DNA from: Hyphomicrobiales bacterium | GTDB lineage: Bacteria > Pseudomonadota > Alphaproteobacteria > Rhizobiales > Beijerinckiaceae | Assembly (NCBI GenBank): GCA_930633525.1 | Contig: CAKNFP010000001.1 | Span: 2,706,001 to 2,770,000 of the forward strand | DNA: 64,000 nucleotides | Direction of reading: 5' to 3' | Part shown: one piece after another, positions 1 to 8,655 of the stretch | Layout of the letters: each line of letters begins with the position of its first letter | Numbering within the stretch: the first letter of the stretch is position 1 | The notes under the pieces: generated by a model | Databases searched by the model: none | What the model was told of the DNA's origin: nothing | What the model saw: the letters and a program-made list of their open reading frames with translations, nothing else | Position numbers and translations under genes: made by a program

Positions 1-30
1 TGCGACGTCGGTCAACCTCACCGGGTCTCC

Positions 31-831
31 ATGAAGCGAACAAGCCTCTTTATCGCCGTACCGGCGTACGATCGTCGTATCTATACCGATACATCATTAT
101 CCATCATGGATACGGTCATGCAGTTGCGGGAGCGAAAGGCCGCCGCGAGTGTCTTTTTCATGCGCGGATGCGCGATCGTCCATCATGCGCGCAACATGAT
201 TGTCAGCGAATTCCTGGCAAACAAGGATGCGACACACCTTCTCTTCGTCGATTCGGACATGAAATTCGAGGCGAGGACTATCCTGAACATGCTGCGCTGC
301 GAGGTTCCATTTGTTGCAGCGCCCTATGTCGCCAAGAGCTACCGCAACATGCCCACGCGAGCCGTGCAGCCGCGCGATCTCAATGCTTTCCATGAGGCCG
401 CGGTGAACTGGAACGTGGTGTTCGAGGATGCGGGCGTCATGGCCGGCGCGATCTCACCAAAAGATGTGCGCAATAATTTCGCACGCGTCAAACGCATTGG
501 CACAGGCTTGATGCTGCTGCGACGCGATGTGCTCGAAACCATGGTCCGGAAGTATCAGCACACCGAATATCGCGCCGGCGACGCCGAAGAATTCCCCTAC
601 GCGGTCAACCGGTTCTATGATCTGTTCGCAACGCGTATCGATGAGACTGGATTGTTCATTGGCGAGGATTTCGCCTTCTGTGATCGCTGGATCAACGAAT
701 GTGGTGGTGAAATCTGGTGTGACCTCACCGCGAAGGTCTCGCACATGGGCCATCATGAGTATACCGGCACCCTCGGCGACTATCTGGCGATCCACCGCGG
801 CATTCGCAAACGCGCCGAGACGCCGGCCTGA
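31..831 (+). CDS. Putative GT-A-like glycosyltransferase
   Basis: The 266-residue product looks like a soluble sugar-nucleotide-dependent glycosyltransferase. It opens with a short beta strand (SLFIAVPAYD), continues through a conserved-looking region with HHARN near residue 50, and has a DSD triad in LLFVDSDM near residue 73 that fits the metal-binding DxD motif of GT-A folds. EDFAFCDRW near residue 210 would be the catalytic-base region. There is no signal peptide or membrane segment. It lies next to tRNA-Leu, and any partners are left of the window. The acceptor and sugar are unknown. The family assignment rests on motif pattern only. Confidence 0.6.
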   Translation: MKRTSLFIAVPAYDRRIYTDTSLSIMDTVMQLRERKAAASVFFMRGCAIVHHARNMIVSEFLANKDATHLLFVDSDMKFEARTILNMLRCEVPFVAAPYVAKSYRNMPTRAVQPRDLNAFHEAAVNWNVVFEDAGVMAGAISPKDVRNNFARVKRIGTGLMLLRRDVLETMVRKYQHTEYRAGDAEEFPYAVNRFYDLFATRIDETGLFIGEDFAFCDRWINECGGEIWCDLTAKVSHMGHHEYTGTLGDYLAIHRGIRKRAETPA

Positions 832-905
832 GCGGATCCAGCCTCACGAAGGGTCAGTTCTCCAGACTGCTGCAACCTCTCAAGCGAGGAACTTTCAAGC
901 CATAA

Positions 906-992
906 TGGTGCGGACGACGGGACTCGAACCCGTACTCCTATACAGGAGGCAGATTTTAAGTCTGCTGCGTCTACCGATTTCGCCACGTCCGC
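906..992 (-). tRNA. tRNA-Leu (anticodon UAA), CCA encoded
   Basis: Read on the minus strand, the 5' acceptor arm GCGGACG pairs perfectly with CGTCCGC. The T arm GGGTTCGAGTCCC is canonical. The anticodon stem CAGA/TCTG closes a 7-base loop CTTAAAA, giving anticodon UAA. A long variable arm (around CCTCCTGTATAGGAG) confirms a class II tRNA. The 3' CCA is genomically encoded. It decodes the rare UUA codon. Confidence 0.97.
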
Positions 993-1067
993 CGAGCTTT
1001 TGCTCACCAATGAAGGGTTATCCGGCGCGCGCCCATAGAGCAAGTACGGGACTAGCCGTGGCAAGCC

Positions 1068-2084
1068 TCACGCACAACTATCCAGCGCCGCGGCAAGACG
1101 TGCCCATTCGGGCTCTGTTCCGGGCAGCCCGAAGCGGAGATGACGCGGCTCCTCGGGAAAGCGCCGCACGATGATGCCGCGCTCCCCGAGCCTCCGATAC
1201 CATTGCTCGGCCGCATCGTCCGCCACGAAGCGGAACAGCGCTGTGCCGCCGACCACGACGAGCCCTGCCCTGGCGAGCAGATCGTCGAGGCGTGCACAGG
1301 CCGCCGCGAGTTCGAGCCTCATGGCCGCTTGCCAGTCCGCGTCGGCAAGCGCGGCGCGTCCAATTGCGATGGCTGCGCCGGACACGGGCCAGGCACCGAG
1401 CTGATCGCGCAGCCGACGGGCGAGGTTCGCATCGCTTGTGAGCGCGAAGCCAAGCCGTACACCGGCCAAGCCGAAGAACTTGCCGAAGGACCGCAGGATC
1501 AACGCACGCGGATGTTCGGCGAGCCGGTCGGCGAAGCTGATATCCGGCATGACATCGGCGAAGGCTTCGTCGATAACGAGCAGCCCCTGCGAGCCAAGGC
1601 GAGCCTCCGTCTCCGCGAGCGTGGCGGCCGGCAAGCTGCGCCCGTCGGGATTATTCGGGTTGGTCAGGATGATAACCGCGGCGTCGTGGCATTGCGCGAG
1701 TGACGACACCATCTCGACGCTGTGGCCAGCCGCGCTCCAGGCAGGTGCGTGCCCGCCATAGGTCGGTCCCAACACCGCCACGCGACGCGGCGACAGGAGC
1801 CATGGAATGCGCTGGATCAGCGCCTGGCTTCCCGGCCCCGTTACCACCTGCGTTCCAGTAGCCGCCCGATAGGCCACGGCCGCCGCTTTCTCCAGCGCAT
1901 CCAGTTCGTCGGCTTCGGGCAGGCGGGTCCAGACGGCGGGCGCAAGCGTCGGGATGGGATAGGACACGGGATTGATACCCGTCGAAAGATCGACCCATGG
2001 CTGATGCGCCTGGGGAAAAGTCCGGCTTGCGACGCCGAGATCGCCGCCGTGGAACACGGGCGATATTCCTGCGTATCCAGTCAT
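1068..2084 (-). CDS. cobC: Threonine-phosphate decarboxylase (cobalamin biosynthesis)
   Basis: The 338-residue product is a PLP-dependent fold-type I aminotransferase-like enzyme. It makes (R)-1-amino-2-propanol O-phosphate, the linker of the cobalamin lower ligand, from L-threonine phosphate. The PLP lysine is in RSFGKFFGLAGVRLGF, and ILTNPNNPDG matches the cofactor-binding NPNNP motif of this family. The length is typical. The start codon overlaps the upstream end of the divergent cbiB reading frame, and both gene products act in the same step of the pathway. The Salmonella name for this activity is CobD. CobC is the alphaproteobacterial name used here. Confidence 0.93.
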   Translation of the reverse strand: MTGYAGISPVFHGGDLGVASRTFPQAHQPWVDLSTGINPVSYPIPTLAPAVWTRLPEADELDALEKAAAVAYRAATGTQVVTGPGSQALIQRIPWLLSPRRVAVLGPTYGGHAPAWSAAGHSVEMVSSLAQCHDAAVIILTNPNNPDGRSLPAATLAETEARLGSQGLLVIDEAFADVMPDISFADRLAEHPRALILRSFGKFFGLAGVRLGFALTSDANLARRLRDQLGAWPVSGAAIAIGRAALADADWQAAMRLELAAACARLDDLLARAGLVVVGGTALFRFVADDAAEQWYRRLGERGIIVRRFPEEPRHLRFGLPGTEPEWARLAAALDSCA

Positions 2085-2103
2085 GTTATCGCCTTATTCC
2101 ACC

Positions 2104-3090
2104 ATGGACCTTCAAACGACCCTTATCATCGCCGCCGTAGCGCTCGCCCTTGAGGCGCTCATCGGCTATCCGCAGCGCCTCTACCATGCCATCGGCCACC
2201 CCGTGACATGGATGGGAAGGCTGATCGCATGGCTCGACCGGCACCTCAACAGGGAAAGCCACGCTCCGGCCACGCGGCGGCGCTTGGGGATCGTCGCGCT
2301 CGTCCTGCTCCTTCTTGTTGTCGGCGGGATAGCCTGGATCATCGAGGCCATCGTCTATCATCTGCCGATGATACTGGTCCTGCCGGGTCTCATCGTGCTC
2401 GCGATCATCGCCTCGACGGGGCTCGCCCAGCACAGCCTTTACACCCATGTCCGTGCGGTCGCGGATAGCCTTGAGAAAGGCGGGCTGCAATCCGGCCGGG
2501 AAGCCGTCTCGAAAATCGTCGGGCGCGATCCCGAAAGCCTCGATGAACAGGGCGTCGCGCGAGCCGCGATCGAAAGCCTCGCCGAGAACTACGCGGATGG
2601 CGTCGTGGCCCCTGGCATGTGGCTTGTCATTGCCGGCCTGCCGGGCATGGCCCTCTACAAGGCGATCAACACCGCAGACAGCATGATCGGCCATCGCACG
2701 CCCCGCCATGATGCGTTCGGCTGGGCATCCGCGCGTCTCGACGATCTCGTCAACCTGCCGGCATCGCGGCTGGCCGGCTGTCTTCTGATCGCCGCCACCT
2801 GGATAACGCCTCGTGTCGCGCGACAGGGCATCTTCCAGGCGATGAAGCGCGATGCGCCCCGCCACCGCTCGCCGAATGCCGGCTGGCCGGAGGCCGCGAT
2901 GGCGGCCGCGCTTGGCCTCAGGCTCGCTGGTCCGCGCAGCTACCATGGCCATGTGGTCCATGACCATTGGATGGGCGACGGCCGCGCGGAGGCTGGGCCA
3001 GTGGACATCCGCCGCGCACTTGCCCTCTACCGCAACGCCTGCGTCCTGCAATGGCTCCTGATCGTCGCGCTGTTCGCCCTGTTCTTCTGA
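2104..3090 (+). CDS. cbiB: Adenosylcobinamide-phosphate synthase
   Basis: CbiB (CobD in Pseudomonas/Rhizobium nomenclature) is an integral membrane enzyme that joins aminopropanol phosphate to adenosylcobyric acid. The protein has several hydrophobic segments (residues about 3-20, 60-95 and the C-terminal 20). It also has the family landmarks IGYPQRLYHAIGHPVTWMG near the N terminus and GHRTPRHDAFGWASARLDDL in the middle. An in-frame ATG seven codons earlier (2083) exists, but it overlaps the start of cobC. The start at 2104 gives the usual N terminus, so I prefer it. It converges with gpt, leaving only 5 bp between stop codons. Confidence 0.93.
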   Translation: MDLQTTLIIAAVALALEALIGYPQRLYHAIGHPVTWMGRLIAWLDRHLNRESHAPATRRRLGIVALVLLLLVVGGIAWIIEAIVYHLPMILVLPGLIVLAIIASTGLAQHSLYTHVRAVADSLEKGGLQSGREAVSKIVGRDPESLDEQGVARAAIESLAENYADGVVAPGMWLVIAGLPGMALYKAINTADSMIGHRTPRHDAFGWASARLDDLVNLPASRLAGCLLIAATWITPRVARQGIFQAMKRDAPRHRSPNAGWPEAAMAAALGLRLAGPRSYHGHVVHDHWMGDGRAEAGPVDIRRALALYRNACVLQWLLIVALFALFF

Positions 3091-3095
3091 TGGGC

Positions 3096-3602
3096 TCAGC
3101 CCGCCGCGCCACCGCGGATCGGCGGCTGGAAAGTGAGCCCCATGTCCCACGGCAGATAAATCCAGGTGTCTTGTGAGACTTCGGTGACGAAGGTGTCGAC
3201 GGCCGGGCGACCCTGCGGTTTGGCATAGACCGCCGCGAAATGGGCCTGCGGCAGAACCTCCCGAACCATGCGCGCGGTCTTGCCGGTGTCCACCAGATCA
3301 TCGATGACGAGGACACCTTTGCCAGTGCCTCCGCCAAGCGCCTTGATGGTGGGCGCGACGTCCTTGAGGATCCTCAGGTCACCCTGGTTCTTGTAGTCGT
3401 GATAGCTCGCGGCGCAAATCGTCTCGATCAGGCGGATCTCCAGCTCGCGCGCGACGACGGCTGCCGGAACGAGGCCTCCCCTTGTAATGCAGACCATGGC
3501 CTCGAATGGCCCGAAAGCGTGGAGGCGCCATGCCAGGGCGCGCGAATCCCGGTGGAATTGGTCCCAAGATACAGGGAAGGCTTTTTCTGGAGATCCTGCC
3601 AT
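3096..3602 (-). CDS. gpt: Xanthine(-guanine) phosphoribosyltransferase
   Basis: A 168-residue type I phosphoribosyltransferase that salvages xanthine and guanine to nucleotides using PRPP. The PRPP-binding loop is [13 protein letters not shown] near residue 97, and ITRGGLVPA near residue 39 is the pyrophosphate loop. The C-terminal YLPWDMG with hydrophobic surroundings is characteristic of Gpt and supports this specificity over hypoxanthine-type enzymes. It follows the CinA-type gene on the same strand after 105 bp and is probably independently expressed. Confidence 0.9.
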   Translation of the reverse strand: MAGSPEKAFPVSWDQFHRDSRALAWRLHAFGPFEAMVCITRGGLVPAAVVARELEIRLIETICAASYHDYKNQGDLRILKDVAPTIKALGGGTGKGVLVIDDLVDTGKTARMVREVLPQAHFAAVYAKPQGRPAVDTFVTEVSQDTWIYLPWDMGLTFQPPIRGGAAG

Positions 3603-3707
3603 TACACTATCTTTCAGTTCACTGTCCGTTTTGACAAAACGGCATTGGCCAAACGGCTCTGCGAAGAGCGAAGGGATTCTTGCCCCATTTCAAGGGGGCG
3701 CACCGCA

Positions 3708-4472
3708 TCAGGGGCGCGTGACATCGAGGGTTGTCAGCATCGTGCGGACAGCCTCTGCGGCAACGGCGAGCCGCGATGCCTCGCGTGAGCGCAGCACGAG
3801 ATTGGTCTTGAAGCCTGTCTCGTCGTTGAAGGGATAGCTGCCGATGATGACGTCCGGGTAGTGTTCGGCGATCGCGCGCAGAGGCCCGGCGACATCGCCC
3901 TCTTTGCATTCGGCGCGAATGGTCTCGGACAGCATCACGCGGCCTGTGGCGAGTTTTGGCGCCACACTGTCGAGCATGGCCTGCATGATGGCGGGCACGC
4001 CCGCCATCACGATGACATTGCCGATCCAGAACCCCGGGGCCTTGGACACGGGATTGGCGACGAGTTCCGCGCCGTCCGGGATCCGCGCCATGCGGCGCCG
4101 GGCCTCATTGAGGTCCTCGGGCTTGATGCGCTCCAGCAGACAGGCGATGGCGCGCGGATCCTCATGGATCGGCACTCCGAAAGCCTTGGCTACGCTGTCA
4201 GCGGTAATGTCGTCATGCGTCGGGCCGATACCGCCGGTGGTAAACACATAGGTGTAGCGGCTCCTCAGCGCATTCAGCGCATCGATGATCGCGGTCTCAT
4301 CGTCGGCGACGACACGAACCTCGGTGAGGTCGACCCCGATGGCCGTGAGGTACTCGGCGATATAGCCAATATTCTTATCCTTCGTGCGGCCCGAGAGAAT
4401 CTCGTCACCGATGACGAGAAGAGCTGCCGTCACCACGTTCGTCTCAAGCGCAGTCGCCTCGCTCATGCTCAC
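3708..4472 (-). CDS. CinA-type molybdopterin-binding-domain protein
   Basis: The 254-residue product belongs to the competence/damage-inducible protein A family (MoaB/Mog fold). The hallmark motifs are [19 protein letters not shown] near residue 16 and [13 protein letters not shown] near residue 80. Only the N-terminal CinA domain is present. The C-terminal nicotinamide-nucleotide amidase (PncC) domain of full CinA is absent, as is common in Rhizobiales short forms. The precise substrate is unknown, and ADP-ribose or NAD-derived nucleotide hydrolysis has been shown for relatives. It is divergent from sfsA across about 180 bp. Confidence 0.85.
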   Translation of the reverse strand: MSMSEATALETNVVTAALLVIGDEILSGRTKDKNIGYIAEYLTAIGVDLTEVRVVADDETAIIDALNALRSRYTYVFTTGGIGPTHDDITADSVAKAFGVPIHEDPRAIACLLERIKPEDLNEARRRMARIPDGAELVANPVSKAPGFWIGNVIVMAGVPAIMQAMLDSVAPKLATGRVMLSETIRAECKEGDVAGPLRAIAEHYPDVIIGSYPFNDETGFKTNLVLRSREASRLAVAAEAVRTMLTTLDVTRP

Positions 4473-4652
4473 TCTCCTTGGCGCACCGAGGGCATCCGAC
4501 AGCCCCGCCGTTGCGTTGATCTACTCTCTGGATCGGCCTCTCTCAAGAGTGCAACCCAAGGCGTCGCAGAGGATTGCGACAGCCGACCGGCCTTGAGAAC
4601 GAGGACGGACGCTGGTAACCCACCTATCCCTGGTCGTCCCGCGAGGCCTTTG

Positions 4653-5363
4653 ATGCGATTTCCATCACCTTTGGTCGAAGGTCGTCTGATTACGCGATAC
4701 AAGCGCTTTCTATCCGACATTCAATTGGCCGATGGCAGCACCGTCACAGCCCATTGCGCCAATCCGGGGGCGATGCTGGGCCTCGTGACGCCGGGCAACC
4801 GGGTCTGGCTGTCGCTTTCCTCCAATCCCGCCCGCAAGCTGCGCCACTCCTGGGAGATGGTCGAGGCGGATTTCGGAGCCGGCGCGCAATTGGTCGGCAT
4901 CAACACATCGTTGCCGAACAGCCTTGCCACCGAGGCCATCACCGCCGGCCTCATTCCGCCGCTTGCGGGCTATGCACGCCTGCGCCGCGAAGTGAAATAC
5001 GGCCGCGCGAGCCGCGTCGACATCCTCCTGGAGGAAGACGACCGTCCTGCTTGCTATGTGGAGGTCAAGAACGTCCATATGATGCGCCAGCCCGGCTTCG
5101 CCGAATTCCCGGATTGTGTCACCGCGCGCGGGACAAAGCATCTTCATGAGCTCGGCGACATGGCGGAGGACGGCTATCGCGCCGTCATGCTGTTCGTCAT
5201 CCAGATGCAGGCCGACCGCTTCACCCTCGCGCGCGATATCGACCCGACTTACGCGGCGGCGTTTGATCGCGCCAGATCGCGCGGCGTCGAGGCCTACGCC
5301 ATCACTTGCCATTTGACCACAGAGATGATCGCGACCGATCGACTGGTCCCGATCATCGATTGA
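4653..5363 (+). CDS. sfsA: SfsA family DNA-binding/nuclease-like protein
   Basis: A 236-residue SfsA homologue. Family motifs are the N-terminal OB-like segment ([14 protein letters not shown], then [10 protein letters not shown]) and the PD-(D/E)xK-like core [21 protein letters not shown], where D and ExK residues are present. SfsA was described in E. coli as a stimulator of sugar fermentation genes. The fold suggests a nuclease, and its true role is unsettled. The frame is open far upstream, but that extension lies antisense to the CinA-type gene. The ATG at 4653 gives the family's normal length. Confidence 0.88.
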   Translation: MRFPSPLVEGRLITRYKRFLSDIQLADGSTVTAHCANPGAMLGLVTPGNRVWLSLSSNPARKLRHSWEMVEADFGAGAQLVGINTSLPNSLATEAITAGLIPPLAGYARLRREVKYGRASRVDILLEEDDRPACYVEVKNVHMMRQPGFAEFPDCVTARGTKHLHELGDMAEDGYRAVMLFVIQMQADRFTLARDIDPTYAAAFDRARSRGVEAYAITCHLTTEMIATDRLVPIID

Positions 5364-5508
5364 AAGGGTCTACATAAGCGCGGCAGGTGGTGGTTACCTA
5401 AAATCATAATCTTTGTTGTTATTGACTGAGGCATCAGGCACCTTGCGCCAGGTTTATGCGGCGCCTGGAGCCAATCCCAGGCTTCACCACGAATTTCTGA
5501 GGGTTGAT

Positions 5509-5841
5509 ATGCCTTTCCCATTGACTGCCCTGGCCATTGGCGCGCACCTCATGCTCGTCGCTGACGGTGCCGTGCCCACGCTCGATACCGCGCCCAGCTG
5601 CCGCGCAGCCGCGGAATTCGGCGCACAGTCCAAGACGACCTTCGATCAATGCATGAATGATGAAAAAAGCGCCCGCGCGGCGATCGAAAAGGAATGGAAG
5701 ACCTTCTCGACCGGAAGTGTCGACAGTTGCCTCTCGGAAACGCGCTCCGACGGCACTCCGAGCTATGTCGAGTTGCAGGAATGCCTGGAACTCGCCCGCG
5801 ATTCCAAGAAATACCAGAACCAGCCGCAGCCGAAGATCTGA
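5509..5841 (+). CDS. Small secreted protein with four cysteines
   Basis: A 110-residue hypothetical protein. The first 20-25 residues (MPFPLTALAIGAHLMLVADG) form a short hydrophobic signal-like segment. The mature part is charged and carries four Cys, at APSC, DQCM, DSCL and QECL, suggesting two disulfides in the periplasm. An in-frame upstream start at 5413 would bury the signal sequence, so the ATG at 5509 is preferred. Similar uncharacterised proteins occur widely in Bradyrhizobium relatives. No function can be assigned. Confidence 0.65.
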   Translation: MPFPLTALAIGAHLMLVADGAVPTLDTAPSCRAAAEFGAQSKTTFDQCMNDEKSARAAIEKEWKTFSTGSVDSCLSETRSDGTPSYVELQECLELARDSKKYQNQPQPKI

Positions 5842-5907
5842 GGGCGCATCGGCGCCGTGAGGACTGATGGGCGGCGTCTCACCGGCAGCCGCCCTCGTTC
5901 ACATGAT

Positions 5908-6804
5908 CTATCGTTCGAAGATCAGATTGAGGCGCGTGCGCATCACGAAACGATAGCCTTTCGAAATGAGGCGCTTCGGCAAATCCGTATGCCAGCGCCC
6001 TTCCCCATCTTCAATGATCAGAAGCTTGGGGAACAGCGTGTCCGGCGCCTGATCCAGGAATGGCTCCATGATCAGATCCTCGGCGCCCTCCACATCCAGC
6101 TTGGCCGCGTCCAGATGCTCGAAACCTTCCTCGCGCAGGAGTTCGAGCAGGGTCTTGGCTGGGACGCGAATAGCGGTGGTGTTTTCCGAACCGACGATCT
6201 TGACGCTCGACTCGCCGCGATTCTCGAAGTCGAGAAACAGCGTCAGCTCACCGGACTTGTCCGCCAGCGCGCAGGCGATTGCCTTGATGGTGCCGAATGG
6301 ATTGAAGCGAATATTCGCCACGAGCCGTTCGAAGATGTCGGGTTGCGGCTCGATGGCCAGGATTCGGGCCCGCGGGCCGGCCTGCGCGGCGACGAAAAGA
6401 CTGTATGCGCCGACATTCGCGCCGATATCGATGAAGGTGCAGTCGCCTTTCAGGCGGCTCGCGAGGATTTCCCGCTCCTTCACGTCAAAATACTGCGGCG
6501 TGAAGAGGATGCGCTTTTCGCAGATGTTGTTGTACGGGAACAGACGCATGCGCACGCCGAGCGTCTCGACGTCCACCGGGCGTCCATCCATGCCGCGTAG
6601 CGCGATATTACGCAGCGCGAGCGCCGTGCGCTTCGGCAGCCACACGTCAGGCATCGCGCGCGTCATCGCGATGATGGACCGCAGCGGATTGGTTGGGGCG
6701 AAGGTTCCAAACGGCTCGCTATCGAAGGAGCCAGTGTTCACGAGCGTCATAGTGGGGATACTTACACTGGCCGCGATCGATAAGCCAGCGGGCGCATGTC
6801 CCAT
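5908..6804 (-). CDS. FkbM-family SAM-dependent methyltransferase
   Basis: A 298-residue product with the FkbM methyltransferase fold. The SAM-binding glycine motif is IDIGANVGAYSLFVA near residue 147, followed by the acidic strand ILAIEPQPD and KLDVEGAED near residue 240. FkbM-type enzymes usually O-methylate sugars or polyketides, and in alphaproteobacteria they often sit in polysaccharide loci. The preferred start has an AAGGGGCGG-type ribosome site directly before it, and a later ATG at 6750 is possible. It is inserted, on the opposite strand, between sfsA and map. Its acceptor is unknown. Confidence 0.82.
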   Translation of the reverse strand: MGHAPAGLSIAASVSIPTMTLVNTGSFDSEPFGTFAPTNPLRSIIAMTRAMPDVWLPKRTALALRNIALRGMDGRPVDVETLGVRMRLFPYNNICEKRILFTPQYFDVKEREILASRLKGDCTFIDIGANVGAYSLFVAAQAGPRARILAIEPQPDIFERLVANIRFNPFGTIKAIACALADKSGELTLFLDFENRGESSVKIVGSENTTAIRVPAKTLLELLREEGFEHLDAAKLDVEGAEDLIMEPFLDQAPDTLFPKLLIIEDGEGRWHTDLPKRLISKGYRFVMRTRLNLIFER

Positions 6805-6921
6805 CCGCCCCTTGCGGTGATCTCGGCATGAATTAGAGTTGGATCGGGGATCATCGGATACGCCATCTGCGGCAGGGGCAGCAGGCCGCTTGGCCCTCGC
6901 CGGAATAGGCGTTCCATGCTG

Positions 6922-6966
6922 GAAGTGGCTTTCTTTAAACTGGCTGTCTTGAAACTGGCTGTCTTG
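6922..6966. repeat. Three 15-bp tandem repeats upstream of map
   Basis: Two perfect 15-bp copies (AAACTGGCTGTCTTG at 6937 and 6952) follow a degenerate first copy at 6922 with 11 of 15 matches. The array ends about 10 bp before the map start codon and so lies in its 5' leader. No role is evident. It could be a replication-slippage product that alters leader length. Confidence 0.8.
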
Positions 6967-6977
6967 GGGTAAGCGTG

Positions 6978-7805
6978 ATGATCGAGCTCAGCGATGCTCT
7001 TGTGAGCCGGCGTGCCAACGGTATCAAGATCTATGGCCGCGAGGCTTTCGAGGGCATGCATCGGGTTGGCCGCATCGCCGCCGAATGCCTCGATATGCTT
7101 GTGGCGCACGTCTATCCCGGCGTCACGACAGAGGCCATCGACAAGCTGGTCTTCGATTTCGGCATGGCGCATGAGGCCCTGCCCGCCCAGCTCATGTACC
7201 GCGGCTATCGTCATTCCTGCTGTACCTCGCTGAACCACGTGGTCTGTCACGGGCAGCCGAACGACAAGCCATTGCGCGAAGGTGACATCATCAACATCGA
7301 TGTCACCTTCATACGGGACGGCTGGCATGGCGACTCCAGCCGCATGTATACGGTCGGCGAGGTGCCGCGCCGCGCCTTGCGGCTCATCGAAATCACCTAC
7401 GAATCCCTGATGCGCGGCATCGGCGTGGTTCGTCCCGGCGCGACGACGGGGGATATCGGCGCCGCCATCCAGGAATTTGCCGAAGCGGAACGCTGCTCCG
7501 TGGTGCGGGATTTCTGCGGCCATGGTGTCGGCCTCGAATTTCACGAGCAGCCGAGCATCCTGCATTTCGGCCGCCCCGGAGAAGGTGTGCCCCTTGAGGC
7601 GGGCATGATCTTCACCATCGAGCCGATGATCAATCTGGGGCGCCCGCAGGTGAAGGTCCTGTCGGACGGCTGGACGGCCGTGACGCGCGATCGCTCCTTG
7701 TCCGCGCAATTCGAGCATACCGTCGGCGTCACCGAGACCGGGGTCGATATTTTCACGCTTTCGCCCGCCGGCCTGCATTGCCCTCCTTATGTCAATGCCG
7801 CGTGA
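6978..7805 (+). CDS. map: Type I methionine aminopeptidase
   Basis: Removes the N-terminal methionine from nascent cytosolic proteins. All five metal ligands of the family are visible: two Asp in [15 protein letters not shown], His in [11 protein letters not shown], Glu in FTIEPM and Glu in [10 protein letters not shown]. The length of 275 residues is normal. Translation may start at GTG 6975 or at the adjacent ATG 6978. radC follows after 11 bp and is likely co-transcribed. Confidence 0.96.
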   Translation: MIELSDALVSRRANGIKIYGREAFEGMHRVGRIAAECLDMLVAHVYPGVTTEAIDKLVFDFGMAHEALPAQLMYRGYRHSCCTSLNHVVCHGQPNDKPLREGDIINIDVTFIRDGWHGDSSRMYTVGEVPRRALRLIEITYESLMRGIGVVRPGATTGDIGAAIQEFAEAERCSVVRDFCGHGVGLEFHEQPSILHFGRPGEGVPLEAGMIFTIEPMINLGRPQVKVLSDGWTAVTRDRSLSAQFEHTVGVTETGVDIFTLSPAGLHCPPYVNAA

Positions 7806-7816
7806 GGCCGAAAGCG

Positions 7817-8563
7817 ATGGATCGGTCCAAGTTGGATGAAAGCCCCGATCGCGCCGAGGAGGCCCCCGCCCTTCCATCCGCGGAAGATATCGCGCCGCAC
7901 TATGCCAACCATCGCGAACGATTAAGGAAGCGCTTTCGCGAAGCCGGGGATATGGGGCTGGCGGACTATGAACTTCTGGAACTCGTGCTGTTCCGCTCGA
8001 TCCCGCGGCGGGACGTGAAGCCGATAGCCAAGCAACTCCTGAGACGCTTCGGCAGCTTCGCGGAGGTCCTGGCCGCGCCTCCACCCCGGCTCGTCGAGGT
8101 GAGCGGCGTCGGCGACAGCGTCGTAACCGACCTTAAGATCATCGAAGCCGCCGCACGCCGGCTCACCAAGGGCGAAATCGCCCAGCGTCCGGTCCTGTCG
8201 TCCTGGAGCGCCGTGCTCGATTACTGCCGCACGGCTATGGCCTTCGCCGACAAGGAACATTTTCGCATCCTGTTCCTCGACAAGCGCAATTCCCTGATCG
8301 CCGACGAATTACAGCAATCGGGGACAATAGATCACACGCCCGTCTATCCGCGCGAGGTGGTAAAACGCGCGATCGAACTCGCAGCCAGCGCCGTTATCCT
8401 GGTCCACAACCATCCCTCCGGCGACCCCACGCCGTCGACCGCGGATATCCGCATGACCCAGGATATTATCGCCATTGCAAAATCTTTAGGCATTGAGGTG
8501 CACGACCACATCATTGTTGGCCGAAATGGCCACGCCAGCTTGCGTGGGATGGCCCTAATATGA
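7817..8563 (+). CDS. radC: RadC family JAB/MPN-domain protein
   Basis: A 248-residue UPF0758/RadC protein. The N-terminal half carries a helix-hairpin-helix-like region ([15 protein letters not shown]). The C-terminal half has the JAMM metal motif [14 protein letters not shown] followed by HDHIIVG. The original radiation-repair phenotype was reassigned to recG, so the cellular role is not firmly known, though a DNA-associated metalloprotease or hydrolase is likely. An upstream in-frame start (7778) would overlap map. The ATG at 7817 is preferred because it leaves an 11-bp operon-like gap. Confidence 0.92.
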   Translation: MDRSKLDESPDRAEEAPALPSAEDIAPHYANHRERLRKRFREAGDMGLADYELLELVLFRSIPRRDVKPIAKQLLRRFGSFAEVLAAPPPRLVEVSGVGDSVVTDLKIIEAAARRLTKGEIAQRPVLSSWSAVLDYCRTAMAFADKEHFRILFLDKRNSLIADELQQSGTIDHTPVYPREVVKRAIELAASAVILVHNHPSGDPTPSTADIRMTQDIIAIAKSLGIEVHDHIIVGRNGHASLRGMALI

Positions 8564-8655
8564 GGCCGTTAACCATGAAAATGAATTGACCGCGCCCTTT
8601 CCTTGATAAGAATTCGCAATCGGTTCGCAGAAGCAACGACTCGTCAATCCAATCT

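Noticed and set aside
906..992. tRNA-Leu as a phage or island attachment site
   Set aside because: No integrase, no direct repeat of the tRNA 3' end and no composition change beside it within the window.
3861..4652. Open frame extending sfsA upstream by 264 codons
   Set aside because: It lies antisense to the conserved CinA-type gene, has no recognisable motif and would double the normal SfsA length.
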